NCBI RefSeq assembly: GCF_901709675.1
Contig: NC_051104.1
Span: 4,385,501-4,449,500, forward strand
Direction of reading: 5' to 3'
Length of the DNA stretch: 64,000 bases
Source: Syngnathus acus
Lineage: Eukaryota > Chordata > Actinopteri > Syngnathiformes > Syngnathidae
In this document: piece by piece, positions 1-12,400 of the stretch
Layout of the letters: every line of letters begins with the position of its first letter
How positions within the stretch are numbered: the stretch's first letter is position 1
Program-made: the position numbers and the translations under genes
The notes under the pieces: generated by a model
The model's database searches: none
What the model was told of the DNA's origin: nothing
What the model saw: only the letters and a program-made list of their open reading frames with translations

Positions 1-300
1 CCCTCCCTGTGTGGAGTTTGCATGTTCTCCCCGGGCCCGCGTGGGTTTTCTCCGGGCACTCCGGTTTCCTCCCACATCCCAAAGACATGCTTGGTAGGCC
101 GATTGAAGACTCCAAATTGTCCCTAGGTGTGGGTGCGAGTGCAAATGGTTGTTTGTCTCTGTGTGCCCTGCGATTGGCTGGCAACCGGTTCAGGGTGTCC
201 CCCGCCTACTGCCCGATGACGGCTGGGATAGGCTCCAGCACTCCCGCGACCCCCGTGGGGACTAAGCGGTTCAGAAAATGGATGGATGGATGGATATTTT
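1..300 (+). mobile_element. LINE 3' end with ATGG repeat tail
   Basis: The sequence gtttgcatgttctccccggg, then gggttttctccgggcactcc, gattggctggcaaccggttc and gctgggataggctccagcac, followed by ggttcagaaaatggatggat with ATGG repeats, is a very abundant teleost repeat. I recognise it as the 3' tail of a fish LINE of the L2/Maui-like or Rex type, with class uncertain. The 5' side runs off the window. It lies in nrp1 intron 2. The apparent 133-codon reading frame through it is not a gene. Confidence 0.75.
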
Positions 301-3300
301 TATACAGGCAAAAGCAAACAGATACCAAATTGAGTGTTGTTTTTTTCATAGGGATGTTTGATATCAGTCACCAAAACCGATACCAAGCACCGATACCACC
401 AGTACTTTAGTTCCCCCAAAAACTCAGATCATTTGATAGAAAGACCAAATAATAGACCAAAAAATAAATAAAAAAAAGAGCAAAAAGATATTTTTTGTTC
501 TCTCAAGAATGACAAATATCACAGGAGTCCAAAGCACAGCTACAATTGTCAAAACAGTGTGTTAAGTGGCGACAATTCTCTTAGCGATGACCATTTTTCC
601 CCAAAAGTGCCCTAAATTATGCACCTGGTATTTTGCACACCGCAGTCGATGACAATGGAAATCAAATTGCTTGTGAAATTACGCCTGAAATGCCTCCCCG
701 TCGTCAAGAAGAGCAATCTACTTTGAATGCTTCTTGTTTGCGCTACACAACAATTACTGCAAACATGTTTTGTCAACATCTTGATAGCGGCCCCTTGCAA
801 AAATACAGTAGTTAGCCGTTGCAAAAAAAAAAATAATCCAGCCGTATAAATGTTAAATGCTCACCTTATCAATTAACCAGAGTCCAGCATACAGGAACAC
901 ACCGTTGACCTTCACTCCCATTACTTTCTTTCTTCATCACTTTTAAGCATAAAAGGTTACTCGCTGGCTAATGAGCAGGATTAAAGCAGAACTCTGCACA
1001 TGTGCGATAGAAAGCAGCGCGAATGACCGTGGCTATTTTTTTTTTAAATCTGCCTGTGAAGTATTTCACCTTGGCTTAGACTTGGAAGGGCAACCTGATT
1101 GAAAAGCTTCCTGGCTGTGGCATCTGCCATCCTCCCCGCTGCTCTGTCACCACTTTGATTCATGCACAATCGGACCACAAGCGGGAGGTGAGTCTCCCTA
1201 CCTCACAGCGGGAGAGAGGTGGCCATGTTCGGAAATAAACTCGGCGGATTTTAAGTCTTCCTCACCATGTAGGTTGTCGCAACACATGTTTGCGAGGGAT
1301 GGAATGTTGCTCAGACATCGGCACACTGTGGATTTTTTTTTTTTTCCTTTTCTCTTTCATCTTGCTCGACTTCTTTCCAGCGCCAGACCGATCCGGGCCG
1401 GGAAACTGCTCTGTAAATTGTTTCGACATGTTTCTACAAAAAGAACTACGATTAGGAAATTGAATGGATTTTGTATTGAAATGACAACATTTTATTAACA
1501 GTCTGCTTCACTACCATAGACGGCTATAGACGTCAGAGATCAATTTTGACTGGGCTGGCAGTGATGTAGATGCATCTGAGGGAAATATATTTTGTTTGCA
1601 GTAGGAAGTTAGGCCCCAGGCCTCCTAGATCCTCTGGGTGATTTTAGGTAACTGTGTTTTCACACAGCAGGCTTCAAATCGCTGCTGGTTGTCCACCACT
1701 CAACGTGGCGTGATTCGGCCACAGGACAAGCAGACAGTGATTGATGGGGCGCTTGCCTGCTGCGCTCTGATTGAGTTGGAGCCACTCACAATCTCTCGCT
1801 TTGTTTGCTCTTTGCTTGATCTCGCGTCACTTAAGTGGCTCTTTCTTTTTCATTGCCGCCGCTGTTTTTTTTCACAGCTTTGTCTTTTCTGGAGCAGCTA
1901 ACATTTAAAAATCAGCAAATCATCTGCTTTTAATTGATAGATTAAAATTTGAGAGAACATACTGAAATATTTTGTGATCCTCGACTGAAGTAGACACGGA
2001 CGCCACATGTTTATTTGAATTTCAAAGAGTGTCCAGTTCTTAGTTGGCCACAAATGATGTAAATAAATGACGCATGTCGGCCGTTGAATGACTATTTTAT
2101 CTCCTCCTTTTTTTTTGTTAAGAACCTGTTTGCTTATTTAGTTGATAAAAATATGAATATTTGATGCTGAGTCAATACTGTCTGATTCAATGGCTTTATA
2201 TGTTTATATTGGGTTTGTTTCTTTATCACCAGCTCACTCCAAAAGTCGTTTTCTTTCTAACGGACTCAAAGCCACCCACCCACGACTCCTCTTTTCTCCT
2301 TCCTGGCCATTGTGACAGTCGAGAGCAATTTGAACAGCGCCCAACAGCTTTTACCTCGGGTTGACCTGAGTTTCAACTCGCCTCCTCCCCGTCCTCGGCC
2401 CACTTTGAATGTCGTCCGCTCCGTGCAGCTCATTACCGCCTTGGCGTTGCTCGCTTGTACAAGCAGAAAGTCTCAGATGGATGAGCTGATGCTCTGATCT
2501 GTTGCTTTTTCTCATCTTCTGTGATTTTGGTTGCAGTGTAGATTACGGGCTTTCATTTAAGTCGAGCACCGCAATTCTTTTTCAAGCATCCTAAATCCCT
2601 CGCGACAACTCCCCGTTGATTTTTATGATCATCCAGCATCGTTGCATATTCTCCTATTTAAATTGGATTATCATGCTAGCGTGAATAATCTTGATGCTTT
2701 AGAGTTTGCTGATGTTAAGTCAAGCATGCACTTGATGTTTTTACGTGACAAGGCAAAGGCAGGAGGACCAAAACCAGCTTAACACAGACATACAATCCGT
2801 AATAGTCTCTCCGTGCCACTTGCCGCCCTTCTTTTGCCCTGTTAGTTTTACCCTTGACCTCAAATCGCTGCCACAGTGGCGGATCATCTGGGTCACGTCA
2901 CCGACCCCTGAGGAGACCTCTCTCTTTACTCACCTTTGCCTGCTCCTCTCTCCTTTGCAATCAGAGATCCTTTCAAATGTCAAGGTGGGACAAATGGGAG
3001 CTATTGCCGCCTGTAATGGCCCACAGAAATGAGGCTCTCGCTCTCACACACTCTTTGAGCACTGCAAACCATAACATTTATTTTTATACATTTTGTTTTA
3101 TACTGCGTTAACCTGCACTGAGTCGAGAAAAAAAATAGCAAACTTCTCGTCAATGTGGTCTCATATATCTCAATGAAGGATTATTCTGTATAGTGTATAC
3201 AAAGTGGGTAGATGTAATAATGGAGTGTAAATCACCGGAATCATTCAAGTGATTGTTGTCGTCTACAGATCACACGACAGAGTAATTTGGAAAATGAATA

Positions 3301-6292
3301 TATGGAGGCTGGCTACTTCCATCAGTGGTGATGATAATTGCTATTTAGGAAAATGCTTAGGCCGCAAAACCAGAAACATTGGCAGATAAAAACGTGTCCC
3401 GAGCGAGTGTGGCCATATTGAGGGTGTGAAAGCCAAAGAGGAACGTTTGGTTGGGTACAGCTGCGCTTTTGAGGCCAGGGAATTTTTACCTTTTCTTATC
3501 TTTCCAACCATCCCTGTGGCAATGGAGTGGTGAGAGACGTAATCACACCCTTCTTCCCTCACTGACAAGGAACCACTTCTGAAAAGGCTCTGATTGGCTG
3601 TTTTATCCTGCTGTGTTGATTTCTACATCCGAATACTTCAACAATGATTATGGTGTGGGCATACAGGAGTGCGATATATATATGTTTTTTTTTTAATAAT
3701 ATTCTCATATGGATGTTGACTGCTGAGGAGTGAATTAGTTCCCAGATTATATTCCAACGCAAGGAAATAGAGTCGGGAGGGTTTCGAGTGAAGGGTAATG
3801 AATGTCATATGCGAACCAGATTTACATGGAGGAGGAATGTTGAGAAGAAAGAGCATTCTATTTCAGCCAGGATCAAAACACGGAAAAAGCACCTCAGCGA
3901 TCATGGTGTACAAGCGTTAATGATGTTGTGACTGTGCCCCCAGTGACAGTTAGTAAGCATGTGGGCCCAACTTTCCTGACAGCTGACAAAAGCTAATTTT
4001 CCTTTTTGAGTCCTCTGGGGCCCTCCCAGACCTGCAAATCAGTTGCTTAGGCTCTTTCGCCCTTAGTGTTACCCTGTTTGAACATGTTGTAGGTGACATG
4101 TTTTCATACAACAGCTTTTCAAAAAGGACAGCTGCAGAAAAAGACATGGCAGTTGCTCTTAAACTGCAGCCAGGATCCAATTAAGGGGTTTACATTGTGC
4201 TTTTTGAGGCTGATTAAAAAAAATCAAGTTTTCAGAGGCGGCATGTGAAATAGTCCAATGGGGAAAAACTGCAGGCGATATAAATGTTCGATTCTCACGC
4301 TGAGCGTTTGTTGCCTTCTTCTTGGCTTTTGCAAGAAGCTACTAATGTTCTCGTCCGATGCTAGCCAATTGCTTTCACTGTGTGCCTGGATAAAGAGGGC
4401 AGGCTAATACATCTGAGTCACTGAAGCGAAGGTTGTAGAGAATTACTTTCAGCCCCTTTCCCCATCCCAACACCCCCCTCTCTTTTTTCATTTTAATTTC
4501 CCCATTGGATTGACAAACCATTTTGTCTGTGAATGTGTGCCAAAATGTGTGTGCGGCTCCAGAGCAGACAAGACAAATAAATAGGTGCAATGTTCCCTCT
4601 AATTATATTGTCGTGAGGCATAAGAACAACACCTTCTGCAGTTATATGATGTGACATGACACCAAAAAGGCCCAGAGAGACAGAATGCAACTTTAACTTG
4701 ACAGGTTAGGGCTAACCCCGAAACTGAGTGGGGCCGTTTGGGACTTAAAACCGGGCTGTGTTTCCTGCGTGATTATAGATAAGAGACTAATACATGACCT
4801 CTGTCATTTCTAAAGACTCTCAAGTTTTGAAATAAATCCTCACAGGTGTAATCGGAACGAAAATAGACAGGGGAGGTGTTAAATTGCCCCACCAAGCAAT
4901 TTTCTTATAATGCCATCCAGATGATAAGTCTAAATGGATTTTCATTAGCGTAGAGATGGTGGAGTCACTGATGCGGAACTACTGGAGGTCTTGCTGAGAA
5001 ATCCACTCATCAAGGAGCAATAAAGACATTTTGTCAAATCTTTTTAGTGCACACAGTGGAGCAGGCACGCAGAAAAGAAAAAAATCTATTCTCTCTGGAT
5101 TCCCATTTTGTCACAGCACCATCTGAGCTGATGATGAAACAGGATGTGACAGATTAAAAATGTAATAAGCATCTTTCCTGGAGGTGTGAGGAGCTAATTT
5201 AAACGGTGACAAAAAAAAATTCAGAAACAAGCATGCGGCATTAAAGTTAATCTATGCTCCCTTTATAGCAGATTCACTATATTGGGAAATATAAATTGGC
5301 AAACTAGACTAGTAAACCTTAAACGAACTTATAGCACCTGCATCCGAGAAAGTAACAAGCATCGTTAACCCAAAATGTTTAGGGAGATTCTTTAAAAGCA
5401 AACTTCCTGACCATGAAACCACATTTCAGGGAGAATAACATTGTAAACACTATGTGCGCCTTGTAATCTTTTTATTGCACTTGATAAAGAAGTTGAAACA
5501 AAGTGGTTCTTGTTAAAGTTGCACCAGCGAAGCCGTTCTCACAGCTTGCGGGAAACAAAAAGAGCACGCAGAAGTTTTAAGGCAGGAAACAGGAAAAAAG
5601 GAATAAAAAAAAAAAGACTCAGATGCCTTGGCGGCTTTGAAAAACAGAAAATAGAACTCCTGTCTTGTCAGTGGTAAATCACCTGAAGAGGAGAACAGGC
5701 GGTGGAATGTTATGCACGTCGAACGCTTTGAGTTGCACTGCACATTTTCATGAGTGCAAAGTAATTCCGCAATAAAGATAAATGCCAACCAACTATCGAT
5801 CCATCTATACCACTTATCTTCACCAGGGTCTCGGGTATACTTGAGTCCATCCCTGCTGACTATTAAATTAATATTTCTCAAAGAATAATAACAACAAGCA
5901 TATTAACATCCCGGAGGCTGTTTGGACCACCTTGGATAATCTCAGTCAATTTTTGCATACGTTACACTCTATGTGTGTTTGCATTCATGTCTCCTTTTTT
6001 CCCAGAGTCCAATTTCAAAGCTTATCTGCTTCTAAATCCAGTTCTGACTCAATTAGTCTGCTGTTTCCCCCTCCGGTGCTGGAGATCTAAATTCCATCGG
6101 CATGTAATTTTTCGCGCGTGTGCGTTTTTAATAGATTTGGCACCTGCTCTGCAGGTTCAATGCACATAGATGGCAAGACTAGCAGTTTTTGTGTGGGTGT
6201 GTGTAGAATAGAATAAAATTATGACCACAAATATTTGCGACTAAATCATAAATGTGTTTAGCCATGTAACTCATGGTGGCTCTTTTTTTCAG
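301..6292 (+). other. nrp1: nrp1 intron 2 (part)
   Basis: No coding exon was found here. Neither the missing first half of CUB1 nor a signal-peptide exon can be read in any frame, so those exons lie further left. The stretch holds homopolymer T/A tracts, a 70-bp degenerate LINE fragment near 5790, and otherwise unique-looking sequence. No RNA gene was recognised. Confidence 0.6.
5790..5862 (-). mobile_element. Degenerate LINE-tail fragment (antisense)
   Basis: The text atccatctataccacttatc, then accagggtctcgggtatac and gagtccatccctgctgact, reads as a mutated reverse complement of the same tail seen at 200-300 (ggctgggataggctccag ... taagcggttcagaaaatgg). Short, diverged copy. Confidence 0.55.
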
Positions 6293-6474
6293 GTATGACT
6301 ACGTGGAAGTCCGAGACGGCGTGGATGAGAGCGGTCAGTTGGTGGGCAAGTACTGCGGCAAGATCGCCCCATCTCCCGTCGTCTCCGTCGGAAACCAGCT
6401 CTTCATTAAGTTTGTCTCCGACTACGAGACCCACGGAGCAGGCTTCTCCATACGATATGAGATCTTCAAAACGG
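6293..6474 (+). CDS. nrp1: nrp1 exon 3: second half of CUB1
   Basis: It starts after tctttttttcag and ends at gtaggc. Its first base completes a codon begun in the upstream exon. It encodes YDYVEVRDG, YCGKIAP and FVSDYETHGAGFSIRYE, typical of the CUB1 end. It is the first nrp1 exon inside the window. Confidence 0.95.
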
Positions 6475-9400
6475 GTAGGCAGAAGCAAAACATTGTCACT
6501 ATTGAGAATTTATGATCATTTCAAGCTCCCAGAAATGTGAAGGATCTAGTAAGTCAGGTTGTTTGGATAAATGTTTCCACAGATTAAGACTAACTTGTAA
6601 TTACGAAATGTTATATTCATGTGTGGGATCTCTGAGGCTCTCTTTGTAATTTCATGCTTTGTTGGTGATCAAGCAAGGCAGCAAAGCATCAAAATGACAT
6701 GTTTGCAATATGGCATGCAATATGCTGCATTCCAAACCAATGATTCACATATGTTCCACAATTGCTCTGCTATTTATTTTGTGTGAAGGCATTATTAGAT
6801 TTGTCTGAACTTGGTGTCTGCAAGAAAGTGTTTTTTTTTTTTTTCGGTCAAGAAACTGCTAGCAGTTATTTGAACCATTTTCAGGTTGGCTCTAGCTATT
6901 CATCTTCAATGCAACTTCATTTTCATAGTGAAGGAGTCTAAAGTCTATCTCAATTGACTTTGGGGCTAAATGGCGGCCTCCACCCTGTAGCGGTTGCCAG
7001 TCAATTGCAGGGTGGTGGTGAACGGGCCATCAAGTGGGAATCGATTCCATGCCAGCTGCACCAATGTCGGATGTCACTCTATTAGAGGCCATATTTTAGG
7101 AAACTAAAAAAAAAAAAGTGCAGATATGGGACTGAGTGATAAACATATTGGATACATAGGGGGGGGGTGCTTCTCTATTTCCAAGAGGGAGGAGGCTTGA
7201 AACACATCTGCAAGTGACTACCACTTTCATTAATTACCCTTAGCAGAAGTCTACGGGACAGCCCCCGTTGACCTCAAAGACATGATGAACGGTCGGCGAA
7301 GGTCCCCGCCTTCATTTTAATCTCGACATACGTGTGTGCAGCAACGCAGCTGGTGGAGCGTGGTTCCATTTACAAGATCAAAGTGACACTCCAGCCCACC
7401 AAATGGAAGCTCATCGGCGCTCGCACCGCCTGATCCCCCCTTGATAGACCAGTTAAATCCACAACATTCTTCCTTTGATTAGTCTGGTATTTTCCAGTCC
7501 CATCTATTATCATAGATTTGAATTTGAAATGTGGAAGGGGCTTGGTGGTGAAAGTAATGTAGCATACTTAAAAAGCTGAGGACAGACAAGGACTATTCCA
7601 GACATTTTTTTTTCCAATCTAATGAAACGGATTTGCTCCCAGTAGGTCGTACGATTGTTAAATCGACGCGACCAAATTAGCAATCTGTATTAAATATAAA
7701 AGACCAATTAAAAAAAAAAAGATGGAAAAACAGTACCAACTGCCGATTCTGACGGGACCGCCCCCCGTCTACGGAGGAGCTGTTATTTCTCAGTCGACCA
7801 AAAGCCTCATTATGCTATGAATAGACTCCATGTTTTGACTACTGCAGAGCAGGGAGCCAAGAATGAGGCCCTGAGATCAATTAAGTGTGCGGTTTCTTTG
7901 ACGGAGACAGAGAGCCAAGTCGAGCAAGGGATACAAAGCTAGCTGATTAGCGCCGTCTTATCAACAAGCAGAGTATTAGCTGGGAAAACATTGTGTTGGC
8001 AAACACATGTAACGTTAATGATGATGCGCAGATGATCTGATAATGAAGGAATTGCCAACTTGTGCGTGCCAGTAAAGAATGCGGGATGTTTATTACTCTA
8101 TGATTAAAGGCTCAGCCATCACTTGATGTCAAGCTCCGAGACTGGCACCGCCTTTTGTCACGGTTTCATCGCAACCAAAGGTCACGCTGACATTAAACAT
8201 ACACTCAAAGTAAAATTATGTAAGCACACTAGGATCACGTCCCAAATATATTTACATGAGCTGGTGGACCCATTTCCACTAAAGACTACCGTATTTTCCG
8301 CACTATAAGGCGCACCGGATTATAAGACGCACCTTCAATGAATGGCCCATTTTAAAACTTTGTCCATATATAAGGCGCACCGGATTATAAGGCGCACCTT
8401 CAATGAATGGGCCATTTTAAAACTTTGTCCATATATAAGATATATACATTTGGCCCGCGAGCCGGACTTTGGACACGCCTGCTGTAGTGGATCAATATTG
8501 GACCATATATAAGGCGCACCTGATTATAAGGCACACTGTCGGCTTTTGAGAAAATTGGAGGTTTTTAGGTGCGCCTTATAGTGCGGAAAATACGGTAGGT
8601 ACATAAATGTACACAAATATCTGAAATATGCAAACATTGGTACTCCTGGCCTTCATCACGGGAGGCTGGCAAGTGTCTAATTGGAAAAAAAGCAGGTTGT
8701 TTTGCCGCACTCTACGGTCGGGTCCTCATCCGTCTCTCAGCCACTCCGATCCAATCCAACCATCTTAATTAGCATGGGCTATTTAGTTTATAGCTTGCAA
8801 ATTGGCAGCCACACTCCACTGAAAATGGAGAGGAAGTGCCACAGGGTGTAGGAAGTGAAATTATCCTAGACTCACAAACAGAAATTAAGGTTGGGAGATT
8901 GTTTTGTGTTTCCTGATGGAATCGGCGGTGACTGAAAGCTGTTTCAAATATCATCAACGCAGTCTTGAGCAATCGTGTAAAAAATATCTTCGATAAAATA
9001 TTCAGCAAATGGTGTGATTTGACCTAAAAAAAAAAATCTTTTATCAGCATGAATAATTGTTTTCCTCTTGTAGAAGACAAAGCCTTTTCGATAAAATCTG
9101 CAAGTGTTTCTTAAATGTTAGCATGCTGGCTCGACATATGTTTTCCTTTAGCAGCTTGGCAGTTTGCATAGAGCCACATCAAGGCTGGCTGCGGGCCCAT
9201 TCAAGTGGGCGAGGTGGCTTCGATACTGCCGTTGTGGACCACCCCTCCACTCCCCCCCTCACACACACCAACCACATTCAAGCTCATCATTACAATTACT
9301 CAGAAGCATGACTAAGTCTGCCGGAAGACCGTCTGACATGACTGCTATCTTTGAACAGAAAAATAGCCTTTATTACAATTTGGGTTTTGCACCATAAGCA

Positions 9401-12400
9401 GTCAAGGTGCTTTTTACTTACACACACCTGTAAAAACACACTCAAGGTGTGTGTTGGTGTGTGTGGGGTTGGGCTCAGAAATTTAGCTTTCATGCCCAAG
9501 TGGCACAGGTCACATCTGGCACTGAGACATGCTGTCATCATCCACACACAAGAACACACAAAGAGACGCTTGCTCATGGAAATATATATAAATATATAAA
9601 AGACTGTTTGAGGGCAGTCAGGAGGAGACTGCAACATTTTACCTCAAACACCGTCACCCATTATTTGATTGGACCAGGCGGGGGTGACAACGCAGACACT
9701 TGAAAGAATTTTAAACCCTGTCAGAATGAAAATATCTTTAAGCTCCGTCTGTTATTAGTTTTGATTAGCACGGCAGGCTGAAGGAGTACGAAAGGATGAT
9801 AGAAGTGAAACGGTTCCAGGAGGTCGGGGAGTACGACTAGAACATCAACAATTTAGCTGACTCTACCTTCTCCTATCGCTCTTGATGCTAATAACTTCTG
9901 ACCGAGGAGCGTGAGCGATGAACTAATGGAAACATTAAGTGAAAGACAGAAGCCTCATTTTTTACACTCTTTCCACTGTCCGACGACACGCTTTACAGCT
10001 TTGTGTAAACTAAACACAGACATAAGAAGGCACTGTGGAATGTTTTTTTTTTTCATGGTAGTGAAACGGGACATCTGGAACAGCGGAATTTCTCCCTTAT
10101 AGAACATTGAGTTGATATAGATGCTCTTTATCTAAAAAGAACCTTGGAAATGAAAATGTTACTCAAAACACATCAATAATTATTTGTAGCTAAAGTCTTG
10201 GCGAGGCTAAAATCAATGAAATATTATTTGACAGGCATATTTGGGCCAAATTGCAATAAAATGAGCCTGAGTGACATTTGTTTATTCCCCACACCAACAC
10301 AGCAGGCTTATTTCAATGGAGAGCTCAAAGAATCCATTACTGCTTGCAATAAACATTGTAGCCATCCCGGTTGGATATTGTCACTCAGCATTATTTCTTT
10401 TCTCGCTGTCATAAAATGTAGTTTGCTTAAAAGCAATATTTGGACGACTGTGACTGCTTTGTCTCAGATGCGATGACACATCTTAGTGTGCGTCTTGCTC
10501 GGCGATGAGCTCGGCCTGACTCAGTCCTCACAAATTCCCTTTCTGTTACTTATTTTGACCCTGCGGGTAAATCCCGCCAGGAGACATCGAAACATCTTGG
10601 GCGATAAAGCAAGCAGACGCTGAGTCAGTTGGGAGCAGGGAGCGTGTACTTGGCTGACAACAGGATATACATTTCCTGCAATGCTGCTTGTCATCATGGA
10701 TCGCTGTTCTCGTGGTCTGGGGACTGATGGTGTCGCAGGGAAGAGGTGCTTTCCTTTCCTTGGAGGAGGGGGCGGGGCATAAATGGTGTAAGCCAAAGAA
10801 AGAAAAGGGCACAAAAATTTGAGTCACAAGACTCACAACTATTAAAGGAGTATTTTTTTTTACATTGCTCTAGGCTGCCCCCGATGGTGTCTTTTTAAAA
10901 TAAAATTTAATTACTCTGTCAAGAGAAGACGGTCAACAAGGTTTTCATGTTTTTCCCCTTCATTCAACTGACATTTTTCGAGCTAAAGCAAACCAGGGGA
11001 ATAACTACTGACCCGATCCTTCTCCTCAAAGTATTCCCATTTCAAATATGTGCAAAAAGCTGTGAAATTAATATCACCCACTGTTTTCAAAGGGCACACT
11101 TTCACTTCTGCTCTAAATGTCAGCTTTCTAAAACGGACCTCGTCCGGGTTTTCAACTTGAATTAAGAGCAAATGGAGATGGTTCTCCCTTTAATTTCTCC
11201 CCCCACAAGTAGACAGGTTAAAGCCTGCCATGTATGATGGCTTGAATTTGCGGCCCAGCAAGATGCCTGAGTGTCAAAAGCAGTTTACAGCATTCAGCTA
11301 CGACAAATGTAGCCTGGTGGTTTGCATCAGGCAGAAAGAAAAAAAAAAAAATCCTTGCAATTATGTTTTTGGTCAACCCCTTCTGCAGGCTGTCAGACGA
11401 GCGGGAAAATGATGTTATCCCAGGCACATTTCTGCCACTAATAGCTCCAAATGATTGCACAGGATGTGCTTATGTGAAGCAGGGTCATTGAGAATCTGCA
11501 TTTGTAGAGAACTCTTCCTCACAAACTTATTCTGTCACTCTTTCAAAACTTTCCTGTGGCTGTCAGCGCCTTTTTTTTTTTTTACCGGATTTTAATTTAA
11601 TGCTAAGACAGGGGTAATGCATTCATGCTAAGCCATTGACACTAAGCACTTTAAAGCGGGAGTAAAATATTTTGACATGAAGCTTTGTCAAATGTTGGGT
11701 TTGAGTTTCAATATTGATGAGGCTTATTTGTGATGTGTATTTTGTTTTAGAAAATAACAACAGACCTTTATACCATTGATGGCTATATATGTTTGTTTTT
11801 TGTTTTTTTTAAAGTTAAATCTCCTTCCTGTTCTTTCTTGCAGGTCCTGAATGCTCCAGGAACTTCACCTCCAATAGCGGTGTCATAAAATCGCCGGGCT
11901 TTCCAGAAAAGTACCCCAACAACCTGGACTGTACTTTTATGATATTTGCCCCAAGGATGTCAGAAATGATCTTGGAGTTTGAGAGCTTTGAGTTGGAACC
12001 TGACCCAACGCCTCCAGCTGGCGTGTTCTGCCGTTATGATCGTCTGGAAATCTGGGATGGCTTTCCTGGAGGTGAGCGTTTCTCTTAGTCGCCCTCAGGA
12101 GACAATTAAAAAAGAATAATAAACAACATTCGTCTATTTCAATGCTAATTTTGTTGGATTGACTGGAAAGTCAGGGCATATTACATTTTGCCACTAGAGA
12201 CAGACAAACAAATGTTTTGTGATATTCTGAAGTCTCAGTTTCGGCTCAACATGACACATAAACAAGTCAATCTTGTCAGGGCAAAACCACCTCAGCCTGT
12301 CACGTTATCACAGCACTGAAGTGTTTTTCTATGTGATAGACAGCCTTGGCTAACAGTAAACAGCTGGAGGATTTTTTTTTCTTCTTTTTTTGAGCATCCT

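Larger units (their letters stand above)
6475..11843 (+). other. nrp1: nrp1 intron 3
   Basis: A 5.4-kb intron splitting CUB1 from CUB2. It holds a LINE fragment (6935-7014), a TA-flanked MITE (8289-8595), a CA/GT-rich patch near 9420-9560 and poly-T runs. No coding exon or RNA gene was recognised. Confidence 0.7.

Noticed and set aside
9-410. 133-codon open frame at the start of the window
   Set aside because: It lies in the abundant LINE 3' tail and its ATGG repeats, not in a gene.
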